Counted from the first letter of the stretch, positions 1 to 8,431 are shown. The stretch is DNA of 64,000 nt from UBA6623 sp965217195 (GCA_965217195.1 CBDCHL010000005.1:868001-932000), one strand, 5' to 3'. The notes: a model not told the origin generated them from the sequence alone. A program made the numbers and translations.

Positions 1-1
1 C

Positions 2-835
2 ACCTACATGACCGGCAGCGTATTGTTTCTCTACCTACCGATGATTCCCGACCTGGCGATGATGTCGCGTCGGGCGAGCGGGTTGAGAGCCTTCGTCTAC
101 AGAGCCCTGTCACTCGGCTGGACGGGCAGCGACCGCCAATGGCACGCCATCGAACGAGCCATGAAGCTGATGGCGGGGATGATTCTCGCGGTGGCGGTTT
201 CGGTGCACTCCGTCGTGGCGTTCGACTTTTCGATGTCGATTGCTCCGATGTGGCACAGCACGATTTTCGCGCCCTATTTCGTGGCGGGAGCGATCTTCAG
301 CGGCATCGCCGCGCTGGTGTTGGTGATGGCGGCGCTGCGGCGTTTTTTGAAGCTGCACCGCTACCTGCGGCCGTCACATTTCGACAATCTCGGCAAGCTG
401 ATGCTGCTGATGTCGGTGGTGTGGCTGTACTTCACATGCGTCGAACACCTGACCGTTTGGTACGGCAATAATCCTGCGGAGATTGCGGTGTTCAACGTCC
501 GGGAACATGGCGTATACTCGACCGCGCTGTGGACGATGATTATTTGCAACTTCGTGATTCCCTTCACGCTGCTGAGTATTCGAAAGCTGCGCAACATCAC
601 AACGATTTGCTTCTCGGGAGTGACGGTGTTGATCGGCATGTGGCTCGAGCGCTTTCTGATCGTGGTTCCGACGCTCTCGCACCCGCCTCTGGCATCGGGT
701 TGGGGCGGCTACGCTCCGAGCTGGGTCGAATTGTCGATTACCGCCGGCACGTTCGCGGCCATGGCCTTGCTCTATTTACTCTTCGTCAAAGCGTTTCCGA
801 TTATCGCCATCTGGGAGTACGAAGATGATCATTAA
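2..835 (+). CDS. actC: NrfD/PsrC-type quinol-interacting membrane subunit of alternative complex III (partial)
   Basis: The frame is open at the window start (codons from base 2), so the N-terminus is missing; about 277 residues are visible. The protein is a polytopic membrane protein with about six or seven hydrophobic helices, for example around residues 50-75, 90-112, 130-150, 175-195 and 245-268 of the visible part, which is typical of NrfD/PsrC subunits. In alternative complex III this subunit binds quinol in the membrane and passes electrons to the FeS and cytochrome subunits. The next two genes (DUF3341 protein, then a monohaem cytochrome c) are in the ActC-ActD-ActE order, which is the main reason for choosing ActC over other NrfD-family complexes. 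Its stop codon overlaps the start of actD, so the two are probably translationally coupled. Confidence 0.85.
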   Translation, partial: TYMTGSVLFLYLPMIPDLAMMSRRASGLRAFVYRALSLGWTGSDRQWHAIERAMKLMAGMILAVAVSVHSVVAFDFSMSIAPMWHSTIFAPYFVAGAIFSGIAALVLVMAALRRFLKLHRYLRPSHFDNLGKLMLLMSVVWLYFTCVEHLTVWYGNNPAEIAVFNVREHGVYSTALWTMIICNFVIPFTLLSIRKLRNITTICFSGVTVLIGMWLERFLIVVPTLSHPPLASGWGGYAPSWVELSITAGTFAAMALLYLLFVKAFPIIAIWEYEDDH

Positions 836-1325
836 CGCCGAGTTCCGGGAGACGAAAGAGGTTGCCGCGGCGGTCGGAGAGCTTCGGGGACAGGGGATCG
901 GTCCCGAGCACTTGGAGATCTTTTCGAGTAAACCGGTCGAGTTGGAGCCCGGGTTGCTCGATCGCCCGAGTCACATGTCCCTGTTCGCCGTGATCGCCGC
1001 GCTGGCGGCCGGCACGGGCGTGACGGCATTCATGTTCTACACCCAGCAGGACTACCCGCTCGTCACCGGGGGCATGCCGCTCACCTCCGGCTGGGCCACC
1101 GGGGTCGTGACCTTCGAGTTGACCATGGCCGGCGCCATTCTGGGGACGGTATTCATGTTTCTGTGGGAAAGCGGGCTGTTTCGCGGACGGGCCCACCCGG
1201 CACCGGAACTACCCGATGACGGCATGATTTTGCAGATCGATTGCCGCGGCGATGTGGCGGCGGCCGAGGAGGCTCTCCGGGGCTGCGGGGCTCGGCATAT
1301 CGAAACGTGGGAGCAGCCGGAGTGA
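825..1325 (+). CDS. actD: DUF3341 membrane protein, ActD-like subunit
   Basis: This 166-residue protein has a soluble N-terminal part (residues 1-48), two hydrophobic helices at about 49-70 and 87-112, and a soluble C-terminal tail. That is the usual layout and size of DUF3341/ActD subunits of alternative complex III, whose exact role is structural or assembly-related. It overlaps the end of the NrfD-like gene by 11 bases and shares one base with the start of the following cytochrome gene, so all three sit in one tightly coupled operon. No catalytic motif is visible. The assignment rests on size, topology and neighbours. Confidence 0.8.
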   Translation: MIINAEFRETKEVAAAVGELRGQGIGPEHLEIFSSKPVELEPGLLDRPSHMSLFAVIAALAAGTGVTAFMFYTQQDYPLVTGGMPLTSGWATGVVTFELTMAGAILGTVFMFLWESGLFRGRAHPAPELPDDGMILQIDCRGDVAAAEEALRGCGARHIETWEQPE

Positions 1326-1678
1326 TGCGCCGCCTGGTAGTGGGAATCATTGCGATAGGGCTACTCCTCGCATTACCGGTCGCCGCGGCCGACCGCAAAC
1401 CACCTCCGTGGGAAAAGTCGAATCACATCGGCCGCGCTCTCTATCGCGAAAACTGCATTGTCTGCCACGACATCGAAGCGGCGGAGACGAAGAAGCTCGG
1501 CCCCTCGCTGTTTCGTCTGTTCCAGAACAAAAAGCTCCCCTTTACCGGCGGCAAGCCCAGCGTCGAATACGTCCGCATCAAAATCCAATTCGGCGGCGAC
1601 GTCATGCCCCCCTTCGTCAACCGTCTCGACCCAGCCGGGATCGAAAAGATCATCGCCTATATCAAAACCAAGAAGTGA
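1325..1678 (+). CDS. actE: monohaem cytochrome c, ActE-like subunit
   Basis: The protein is 117 residues with an N-terminal signal sequence (residues 1-22, ending AAA) and one haem c attachment site, CIVCH, at residues 44-48. A VMPPF motif near residues 94-98 probably supplies the axial Met. It is therefore an exported class I cytochrome c. Immediately downstream of actC-actD it matches the monohaem ActE subunit that carries electrons from alternative complex III to the terminal oxidase. The ATG at 1325 overlaps the actD stop by one base; a longer in-frame opening upstream lies inside actD and is not the real N-terminus, because the signal peptide begins at this ATG. Confidence 0.85.
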   Translation: MRRLVVGIIAIGLLLALPVAAADRKPPPWEKSNHIGRALYRENCIVCHDIEAAETKKLGPSLFRLFQNKKLPFTGGKPSVEYVRIKIQFGGDVMPPFVNRLDPAGIEKIIAYIKTKK

Positions 1679-1795
1679 GGCCGGTAGACGTGGCGCACGC
1701 ATTCTTGCGTGCCGTGTCGCCCATCTTGGCGACATGCCTTCGAGCCGTCCGAAGAGATATACTAAGGGCAGTCAATTTCACCCGCCGGAGGCGAC

Positions 1796-2236
1796 ATGAA
1801 TACCCAACTGAAATTCGGCCTGATCGCTGTCATCATTGTCGGGACCTTGGCGTGGCTCGGTGCTTCCGGCATCAACGAAACCGCCACTTACTACGTCACC
1901 ATAGAAGAACTACAAGCCATGGACGACGCCGTCGAAAAGCGTCTCCGGGTAGGCGGCGACGTGGAACCCAATTCGATCGTCCGCTCGGGCGAGAAAGTCA
2001 ATTTCACGATCGAGCAGGAAGACAGGAAGCTGTCAGTGATCTACGTCGGACGGGACCCGCTGCCCGACACCTTCCGCGACCGCGCCCAAGCTCTTTGCGA
2101 CGGCCGTCTCCGCTCCGACGGAGTCTTCGAGGCGAAGAAGATTCAAGCCAAATGCGCGTCGAAGTACGAAGCCGACCCCGGCAAGGACGCCCAACCGGTT
2201 TATACGACAGAACCGTCGAACAAGGCTTCGCTGTAA
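1796..2236 (+). CDS. ccmE: cytochrome c-type biogenesis protein CcmE, CxxxY variant
   Basis: CcmE is the membrane-anchored periplasmic chaperone that binds haem covalently and hands it to apocytochromes c. This 146-residue protein has an N-terminal membrane anchor (residues 7-24), the OB-fold segment VGGDVEPNSIV, and the DPLPDTF motif typical of CcmE. Where most CcmE proteins have HxxxY, this one has C120-A-S-K-Y124. A Cys-type CcmE is known in some bacteria and archaea, where the Cys replaces His as the haem ligand-forming residue. It lies 118 bases after a cytochrome c gene, but no other ccm gene is in the window. An RBS-like GGAGG lies just before the ATG. Confidence 0.85.
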   Translation: MNTQLKFGLIAVIIVGTLAWLGASGINETATYYVTIEELQAMDDAVEKRLRVGGDVEPNSIVRSGEKVNFTIEQEDRKLSVIYVGRDPLPDTFRDRAQALCDGRLRSDGVFEAKKIQAKCASKYEADPGKDAQPVYTTEPSNKASL

Positions 2237-2381
2237 GGGCGCCCTGTATACAAGATCCCCGGCTCAGATACAGAGCCCTGAGCGAACGCGACGGGTCCGC
2301 ACCTCGCCATCGTCGTTCTCGGACAAAGGCTCGATCACATCGGGTCCCCTGTCCGAGCGAAGGCCTCGCCTTCTCCACCGC

Positions 2382-4085
2382 TTAACGATCCGCATTCCCC
2401 AAACCCAATTCCTCGAGGATCCGGGCATCCGGCTCAGGAGGGATATCGAGTCCTAGCAACGCAGCCAGCGTCGGCGCTATGTCCTCCGGCCCGCAGGGTG
2501 CATTGTACCGCCCCGGCGCCGCGCCTCCTCCCATGACAAAGATCGGAACATGGCGATCGTAGTCATACGCGCTGATGTGCGTAGTGTTTCCCTGGCTCTT
2601 CCCCGTGTAGTAGAAGGGTTTCATCTGAACGAACAAATGCGGGCTGCGGCCGGGGTACACCGCGTTTCGATAGAGCTCTCGATCGGGGTCAAACTCATCA
2701 TCCCTGGGTTCGGCATCTAGATCAGCATGCGTATAGACCGCAACGACGGGGTCAAGATCGAGGAGCGCTTTCCTGGCGACCCGTTCCACTTCCTCGCGCT
2801 TCAGGCCGCTGGCCTCAATCGCTTTCAGATCCAGGGTCACGTGTCCCGCATCGATCGAGGCCACAACGCCGTCCCGCCCGAAATGTTCCGCCGCTGCCCG
2901 ATCAACCGTCGTTCGCAACAGATCGGACGGCACCGCCCGCGCGGCATTGCCCTGCCTTCGCGATTGTGCGACAAGCGGAGCCACGCCGTGATCCGACGTC
3001 AGGACAATCATCGTGTGTTCCAGTCCCACCCTCCGATCTACCTCCTCCCAAAGCCGACCTAAGAGCAGGTCCAACCACAGGTGTTGATCCATCGCTTCTT
3101 GGCTGAAGGGCCCGAAACTATGGCCTATGTGATCGGTCGCGGAAAACCCGACCGCAAGGAAGTCTGTCACATCGTCTCCGCCGATTTCATGGAACTCCAT
3201 CAGGTCGAGCACCGCGCCAAAGACGAACTCGTCGTTGCCGTGCGTCTTCTTAAGCTGCCCGTAGTTCCGAGGGACGTGCGGGAAGGAGATGTTACGACCA
3301 TCGTTTTCAGCCTTGAAGGCATCCTCCCGAGCGCGCCGGCTGTACACTTCCGGGTCGCTAAGCAAGCGTGTCCATGGCTTTCCGATGTAGCCGTCCACAC
3401 GCCGCTCCAGGCGGAGTCTTGTCAGCCAGGCAGGAGCCTCCGAAGTGAAGTAACTGCTGGTGATTAAACAGCCGCACTCATCGGAGAACCAATACGCGGC
3501 GTCGCCTTTTCGCCCGGCCAACATCACTGCTACCCGTGTTTTCGTTCCGATACCCACAACTTTTGATCGCGGATCGCGTTGCTTTAAGCGGTCCCCGATG
3601 GTGGGCGCCAAAAGCCTTCGCGGCGAGGCCTTGACGCCGGGTCCGCCGACAGGTTCGTAATCGGGATCCCATGTTGCGGTCACATCGCGTTCGAGGGCAC
3701 TGTCGTACCAACTGTTACCGACGACCCCGTGATGGGAGGGGTGCCGCCCGGTGACGATCGTGGCGTGGCCGACCGCCGTCACATTCATTCCGTGGCGGTA
3801 TCGAGCCTCGGTGAATAGCGCACCGCGTTCGAGTAACGTGCGGAAACCGCCTGTGTAGAGGTCCTCAAAACGCGTCAGGTAGTCGTAGCGCAATTGATCG
3901 ATGACCACCAGGAGGATAAGCCGCGGGGCGCCGTCCGGCAGCGGGTCCGGCTCGCCTGTTTCGATCAACGTGCCGCTGCGATCTCGTCCGGTCTCAGCGG
4001 GAGGTGTCGGATCGGGCACGCAGCCCGTCGCCGAGGCCAGGACGGCCGCCAACAGACTTGCGAGCTTGACGCCGCGCGGTTTCAC
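2382..4085 (-). CDS. PafA-like alkaline phosphatase/phosphodiesterase lipoprotein
   Basis: The 567-residue protein starts with a lipoprotein signal sequence whose lipobox Cys is residue 22. The mature part is an alkaline-phosphatase superfamily metalloenzyme of the type I phosphodiesterase/PafA kind. Metal ligands are visible in VVIDQLRYDYL (Asp63), in the DH of VGFSATDHIGHS, in the DH of TSDHGVAPL, and in a C-terminal NTTHISAYDYD segment. The nucleophile is probably Thr103 in TAVGHAT. Thr instead of Ser is the PafA pattern, and PafA-type enzymes release phosphate from monoesters in the periplasm. Its start overlaps the stop of the upstream DUF2007 gene by four bases, so they are co-transcribed. 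The exact substrate cannot be read from the sequence. Confidence 0.8.
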   Translation of the reverse strand: MKPRGVKLASLLAAVLASATGCVPDPTPPAETGRDRSGTLIETGEPDPLPDGAPRLILLVVIDQLRYDYLTRFEDLYTGGFRTLLERGALFTEARYRHGMNVTAVGHATIVTGRHPSHHGVVGNSWYDSALERDVTATWDPDYEPVGGPGVKASPRRLLAPTIGDRLKQRDPRSKVVGIGTKTRVAVMLAGRKGDAAYWFSDECGCLITSSYFTSEAPAWLTRLRLERRVDGYIGKPWTRLLSDPEVYSRRAREDAFKAENDGRNISFPHVPRNYGQLKKTHGNDEFVFGAVLDLMEFHEIGGDDVTDFLAVGFSATDHIGHSFGPFSQEAMDQHLWLDLLLGRLWEEVDRRVGLEHTMIVLTSDHGVAPLVAQSRRQGNAARAVPSDLLRTTVDRAAAEHFGRDGVVASIDAGHVTLDLKAIEASGLKREEVERVARKALLDLDPVVAVYTHADLDAEPRDDEFDPDRELYRNAVYPGRSPHLFVQMKPFYYTGKSQGNTTHISAYDYDRHVPIFVMGGGAAPGRYNAPCGPEDIAPTLAALLGLDIPPEPDARILEELGLGNADR

Positions 4086-4345
4086 TTCAGGCTGTCCCGC
4101 TCATCAGGTGAAGGCGCGATTCGTTGGGCTTCGTCGATCAATATACGCGCCTCCTGCTCGTCGGAGGCTGTTACGCGGACACCGACTTTACCGACAGGAA
4201 GCGCCGGCACATTCTCGCGGAAAATCATCGACCGCAGGCCTGCCGATTCGAGCAAGCCGTGGATGGTAACTGCTTCAATCTCCGCATCAACCTTGCGAGA
4301 CGAGAATACCGTGACAAACGGGTCGGAATGTCGCTTATTCCTCAC
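4082..4345 (-). CDS. DUF2007 small protein
   Basis: An 87-residue protein with the DUF2007 pattern: an N-terminal 'FVTVFSSRKVDAEIEAVTIHGLLESAGL' type segment (beta strand, then helix that selects 'which copy of the ligand') followed by a strand and a helix with EQEARILIDEAQ. The family is a small ferredoxin-like fold, sometimes called putative signal transducing protein, with no proven function. It overlaps the phosphatase gene by four bases (ATGA) and lies 28 bases downstream of the peroxiredoxin gene, so the three may form one operon. Confidence 0.7.
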   Translation of the reverse strand: MRNKRHSDPFVTVFSSRKVDAEIEAVTIHGLLESAGLRSMIFRENVPALPVGKVGVRVTASDEQEARILIDEAQRIAPSPDERDSLK

Positions 4346-4373
4346 GATCCAACTTCAGCCGGCGCCGGGCGCC

Positions 4374-4886
4374 TCACGATGTCAGCGCCTGGAGAATTGC
4401 CTCGCTCGACGGCATTCCTCTTTCGGCGAAAGCGACCTTGCCCGCCCGGTCGATTCCGTACACAGTTCGCTTAACGAACAGCCCGCCTGCTCCGTAAAGC
4501 GACGCGACCCTCTTTCCCGGGTCGACCAGTAGCGGGAAGGGAAATCCATGATTCTCACTGAACTTCCGATGACGTGCTTGACTGCCGGGGTTCACCCCAA
4601 ATACAGCTATGCCGCGCTCAACAAACGAATCCCAGTTGTCCCGCAACCGGCACAGTTGCCTGCGTCAGCCCGGGGTTGCGTCCATGACGTAAAAAACAAG
4701 AACGACCCCGGATCGGCCTCGGAACTCGGTCAAAGCGACTTCGCGCCCGGTCTCGTCGGGAAGTCGAAATTCCGGTGCCGGCGATCCCAGAGGCAGCAGC
4801 TTGCGATCGATCCCTGCAAACAAGACCCCATGATAGCGAAGCAAGCCGACAGTTCTCTGAAAGGGGGTCGGCCCGGTTGAGCCCAC
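4374..4886 (-). CDS. PrxQ/Bcp-type peroxiredoxin, probable selenoprotein (TGA = Sec74)
   Basis: Two openings in the same minus-strand frame are separated only by a TGA at 4665-4667. Read through, they give one 170-residue thioredoxin-fold peroxiredoxin: a GSPAPEFRLPDETG start of domain, then VLVFYVMDATPG-U-RRQLC, then the FGVNPGS and FPLLVDPG segments and a YGIDRAGKV strand. In PrxQ/Bcp enzymes the TPGC cysteine reduces peroxides and a second Cys five residues later resolves it. Here the TGA takes exactly the TPGC position (residue 74) and Cys79 is the resolving residue, which is the PrxQ spacing. The reading frame is intact on both sides and a SECIS-like hairpin follows. The GTG start at 4886 is uncertain, since about 25 residues precede the fold and a later start is possible. 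The alternative is a nonsense mutation of Cys to TGA. Confidence 0.82.
4632..4650 (-). promoter_or_regulatory. candidate bacterial SECIS hairpin of the PrxQ gene
   Basis: On the minus strand the sequence CCGGTTG-CGGGA-CAACTGG forms a 7-bp stem (one G-U pair) with a 5-base loop. The loop begins 21 bases after the TGA, within the 16-37 base range usual for bacterial SECIS elements, and has a G in its first two positions. The hairpin is inside the coding sequence, as expected for bacteria. A second possible stem (GCAACTG/CGGTTGC) lies slightly closer to the TGA and overlaps it, so only one can form. Confidence 0.65.
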
Positions 4887-4969
4887 GTTTGAGAAGACGG
4901 GGTCGCTGCTGTGTTGACACTGAACTCGCGAGTGATTGAAAACGGTTTGTTAGACTCACAAGCGATCTG

Positions 4970-7849
4970 ATGGACCAGGGCCAACCCGTTAAGAAGGAAG
5001 CCAAGGAAGCTTCAGAAACCGCGGCTGCGCGGCTGATCAAGGTCGTCTCGGATTTCGTGCTTGAGGTTCATCCCGAACGGCGCGGCGACCTGCGTCTCAC
5101 CGCCGAAAGCCGCCTCGACAGGGATCTCGGACTCGACAGCCTTGGCCGCGCGGAACTACTGAGTCGTCTCGAACGTGAGTTCCAAGTCAGCTTGCCGGAA
5201 AATCTGCTTTCGGAAAGTGAAACGGTCACTGATCTGTTGGTCGGTCTGGCCAAAGCCGACGGCGTGGTCGGATTCACGCCTGATTCCGTTACCGATCTTT
5301 CCGTCCTCGCGCCCAGTCGTACTACACCGGCGGAGGCCGCGACCCTTCTGGAGGTCCTCGACCGGCATGTCGAGAACCACCCCAATCGACCGCACATTCT
5401 TCTCTGGGATGAACGCGGCGATCACCCCGAAATCAGTTACCGGCGACTGGCCGACGAAGCGCGCGCCGTGGCCGGGGCTCTGACAGCACACGGCGTCGAC
5501 CCAGGCGACCGAATCGCATTGATGCTGCCCACCGGGGCCGACTTTTTCTTTGCGTTCTTCGGAATTCTCACCGCCGGCTGCGTACCGGTCCCGATCTATC
5601 CGCCGGTGCGGCCCTCACAACTCGAGGACCATCTGCGGCGTCAGACGGGAATTCTTAACAACGCGGGCGCGGTGGGGCTGGTCACTGTTCGGCAAGCTCG
5701 CGCCATTGCGGCTGTCTTGAAGCTGCAAGTCGACACCCTACGATTCATCGAGACGGTCGACGGCCTACGCGGCGAAAAGGCTGCCGGAGTCGCTACCCGG
5801 CCAAATACGAGCGATTTGGCACTGTTGCAGTACACGTCCGGCAGTACCGGTCGACCCAAGGGCGTGATGCTCACCCACGCCAATCTGTTGGCGAATATAC
5901 GGGCCATGGGCCGATCCGTGGGGATTGATTCCAACGATATCGCCGTCAGTTGGCTGCCGCTCTATCACGACATGGGCTTGATCGGTACGTGGATGGCCGC
6001 CCTGTATTTTGCCGTACCGTCTGTCATCATGTCGCCATTGACATTTCTGGCCCGCCCCGAGCAGTGGTTGTGGGCCATCCACCGACATCGGGCGACCGTT
6101 TCAGCGGCCCCCAACTTCGCTTTTGAACTGTGCGTCCGAAAGGTAGAGGAGGAGGCGATACGCGATCTCGATCTCAGTTCGCTGCGGCTGATGATGAACG
6201 GCGCCGAACCGGTTAGCGCGGCGACGATTCGGCGGTTCACTGAACGCTTCGAGCCATACGGCTTCCGGGCCGACGCAATGGCGCCGGTGTATGGGATGGC
6301 GGAGAATTCTCTCGCCGTAACCGTCCCCTTCGAGGCGCGCTCGCCCCTGGTCGACCGAGTTCGGCGCGATGCGATGACCTCGCGTGGAGTTGCAGTTTCC
6401 GCGAGCGCGGAATCGGCCGAAGTACTGGAGTTTGTCGCCTGTGGCCAACCCCTACGCGGCCACGAACTTCGGGTGGTGGACGCCGACGGTCACGAGTTGC
6501 CCGATCGCCGCGAGGGGCGATTGCAGTTTCGCGGACCGTCCGCCACGAGTGGTTACTTTCGTAACGCGGAAGCAACGAGTGAATTGCTCGACGGCGATTG
6601 GAGGAATAGTGGTGACCTGGGTTACGTCGCCGAAGGCGATGTCTTTGTCACGGGACGTTCGAAGGACATCATCATAAGAGCCGGGCGCAACATCTATCCG
6701 CATCAAGTCGAAGAAGCGGTGGGGCAAGTAGAGGGCGTACGCAAGGGCTGTGTTGCGGTTTTCGGAACCTCGGACACGCAGTCGGGGACGGAGCGCTTGG
6801 TCCTCGTCGCCGAGACCCGCGAGACGGTGCCCGAGAGGATCGAGGCGATTCGCAGTGAGGTGCGGGAACGAAGCGCGGAGGTGCTCGAAAGCGCCGTCGA
6901 TGAAGTGGTCCTCGTGCCGCCTCAGACCGTCCCCAAAACTTCCAGCGGCAAGATCAGGCGATCGGAAACCCGAAGTCTTTACGAACGCGGCGCCCTCGGA
7001 GCCGGCAAGCGCCCGCCCTGGCGACAGCTAGTGCGTTTTACTGCTGAGGGACTAACTCGGCGGGTCCGCGTCGGATTCGTTCGAGCAACCCGCTTGCTGT
7101 ACGGAGGCTACACAGGGCTTGTTGTTGCCTTGGGGATGATTTTCGGTCTGCCCTGGGTTTTCGCCCTTCCCTCTCTCAAACTGCGCTGGAGCGCCGGGCG
7201 TCTTCTTTGCCGGACCGTGCTGGGTTTCATGGGAATCTCCGTGCGCATAGAGGGGATGGAGAACATGCCGCAACGCGGGGGCGTGGTGGTCTCGAATCAC
7301 GCCAGTTACCTCGATGCTCTTGTCCTAACGGCGGTCTTGCCCGCAGAAACCGTGTTTTTGGTGAAAGGAGAGTTGCGGTCGCACTGGTTTGTGGGTCCTC
7401 TGCTGCGGCGTCTCGCAGCACTCTTCGTCGAGCGCATCGATCCCGGCGGCAGCGTCGAAGACAGCCGCGTGGCCGTCGACAGGGCCGGCGTGGGCGAACG
7501 CTTGCTTTTCTTCCCCGAGGGAACATTTTGGCGTAAGCCGGGCCTGCTCGACTTTCGGATGGGGGCGTTCGTCACTGCCGCGACGGCCGGCGTCGCCGTT
7601 GTTCCGATGGCTTTGCGTGGGACGCGCTCGGTGTTGAGGGACGGCAGTTTTCTGTTGAGCCGCGGCCAGGTAGAGGTGCGGGTCGGAGAGCCGATCCCAC
7701 CCGCGGGCGCCGATTTCGACGCCGCGATCAAACTACGCGATGCATCAAGAGCCTGGATTCTGCGTTATTGCGGCGAACCTGATCTTACCGGTGAAACCGC
7801 GATATTCCACGAAGCCGGCGTTGAGGAACTTGACCCGACTCGATCATAG
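4970..7849 (+). CDS. fusion of acyl carrier domain, fatty acyl-AMP ligase (FAAL) and PlsC-type acyltransferase
   Basis: A 959-residue three-domain protein. Residues 20-95 are an acyl/peptidyl carrier domain with the phosphopantetheine Ser57 in DLGLDSL. Residues about 120-690 are an AMP-binding enzyme with the P-loop-like YTSGSTGRPKGV, the FAAL-type SWLPLYHDMGLIG and a TGRSKDIIIRAGRNIYP hinge; the PKTSSGKIRR motif near 660 supplies the catalytic lysine. After a hydrophobic segment (residues 708-740) follows an acyltransferase with NHASYLD (His777, Asp782) and FPEGTF motifs. A plausible route is activation of a fatty acid as acyl-AMP, loading on the in-cis carrier, and transfer to a glycerophospholipid or similar acceptor at the membrane. 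No neighbour gene shows the product. It is divergent from the peroxiredoxin gene across a short spacer. Confidence 0.85.
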   Translation: MDQGQPVKKEAKEASETAAARLIKVVSDFVLEVHPERRGDLRLTAESRLDRDLGLDSLGRAELLSRLEREFQVSLPENLLSESETVTDLLVGLAKADGVVGFTPDSVTDLSVLAPSRTTPAEAATLLEVLDRHVENHPNRPHILLWDERGDHPEISYRRLADEARAVAGALTAHGVDPGDRIALMLPTGADFFFAFFGILTAGCVPVPIYPPVRPSQLEDHLRRQTGILNNAGAVGLVTVRQARAIAAVLKLQVDTLRFIETVDGLRGEKAAGVATRPNTSDLALLQYTSGSTGRPKGVMLTHANLLANIRAMGRSVGIDSNDIAVSWLPLYHDMGLIGTWMAALYFAVPSVIMSPLTFLARPEQWLWAIHRHRATVSAAPNFAFELCVRKVEEEAIRDLDLSSLRLMMNGAEPVSAATIRRFTERFEPYGFRADAMAPVYGMAENSLAVTVPFEARSPLVDRVRRDAMTSRGVAVSASAESAEVLEFVACGQPLRGHELRVVDADGHELPDRREGRLQFRGPSATSGYFRNAEATSELLDGDWRNSGDLGYVAEGDVFVTGRSKDIIIRAGRNIYPHQVEEAVGQVEGVRKGCVAVFGTSDTQSGTERLVLVAETRETVPERIEAIRSEVRERSAEVLESAVDEVVLVPPQTVPKTSSGKIRRSETRSLYERGALGAGKRPPWRQLVRFTAEGLTRRVRVGFVRATRLLYGGYTGLVVALGMIFGLPWVFALPSLKLRWSAGRLLCRTVLGFMGISVRIEGMENMPQRGGVVVSNHASYLDALVLTAVLPAETVFLVKGELRSHWFVGPLLRRLAALFVERIDPGGSVEDSRVAVDRAGVGERLLFFPEGTFWRKPGLLDFRMGAFVTAATAGVAVVPMALRGTRSVLRDGSFLLSRGQVEVRVGEPIPPAGADFDAAIKLRDASRAWILRYCGEPDLTGETAIFHEAGVEELDPTRS

Positions 7850-8101
7850 CTCTTCGGTTGATCCACCATGAATCTCATCTAGAAGATTAGATATAGACAT
7901 CTAATCCTATAAAAAAACAACAAGTTATTAAGCGACGTGTTATCTGATCTTCGAGGAGAAGAGTGAACACGCAACTGGTCGCTGCCGCCTGCGCACGCGA
8001 ACCGTAGAACTTCCGATTATCCACGTCTACGGCAAAGCACTGCCGGAAATTGCGGTCAGCCGCCGATTTCCGAAACGGCTTCCGCACGCGAATATTCTAA
8101 T
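7850..8101. other. AT-rich spacer with a hairpin
   Basis: The spacer after the fusion gene is markedly more AT-rich than its surroundings. It holds a perfect 8-bp inverted repeat, GATTAGAT and ATCTAATC at 7885-7892 and 7899-7906, followed by an A-run. There is no T-run after the stem on either strand, so it is not a textbook terminator; it may be an operator or an mRNA 3' stem. Confidence 0.4.
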
Positions 8102-8374
8102 GTGAGAATCAAAACACCGTCCTTCGGTTTCGGTTGGAGAAGTATTCTGAGCAGCGTTCTCGGCGTTGCCGCCCTGATGAGCGGCTTCTTCTGGCTGGGC
8201 TACTGGACAGCCGAGCTGAATATCCAGGTACGAGGTGACACCCTCTTCGTCGCACCGTCGCCGCGCAACCTCCCTAGACCCCCGCGCGACGACCCCGCAA
8301 CGAAGAAGACCGAAAAAGCCGACCCTGATCGCGAAGAATCCTCCGACCACGTCCGCCGCTGGATCAGTCTCTAA
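8102..8374 (+). CDS. small single-pass membrane protein, unknown
   Basis: A GTG-started 90-residue frame with one hydrophobic helix (residues 13-35, SILSSVLGVAALMSGFFWLG) and a charged, Pro-rich C-terminal tail. I do not recognise a family. The single clean TM helix and the plausible gene layout (convergent with the phosphatase gene that follows) are the only support; no clear Shine-Dalgarno sequence is present. Confidence 0.4.
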   Translation: MRIKTPSFGFGWRSILSSVLGVAALMSGFFWLGYWTAELNIQVRGDTLFVAPSPRNLPRPPRDDPATKKTEKADPDREESSDHVRRWISL

Positions 8375-8392
8375 GAAACCCCTGCATCGAAA

Positions 8393-8415
8393 ATCGTACT
8401 TGGACCAAGTACGAT
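8393..8415. repeat. 23-bp perfect palindrome between convergent genes
   Basis: ATCGTACTTGG and CCAAGTACGAT flank a single central A, giving 11-bp arms with no mismatch. It lies 19 bases after the stop of the small membrane protein gene and 17 bases before the end of the convergent phosphatase gene. It could be a bidirectional terminator without a T-run, or a dimeric regulator site. Confidence 0.6.
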
Positions 8416-8431
8416 CGGTCCCGCAAGAAAC

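Noticed and set aside
7885..7906. Inverted repeat after the fusion gene as a rho-independent terminator
   Set aside because: No T-run follows the stem on either strand, so it is listed only as a hairpin.
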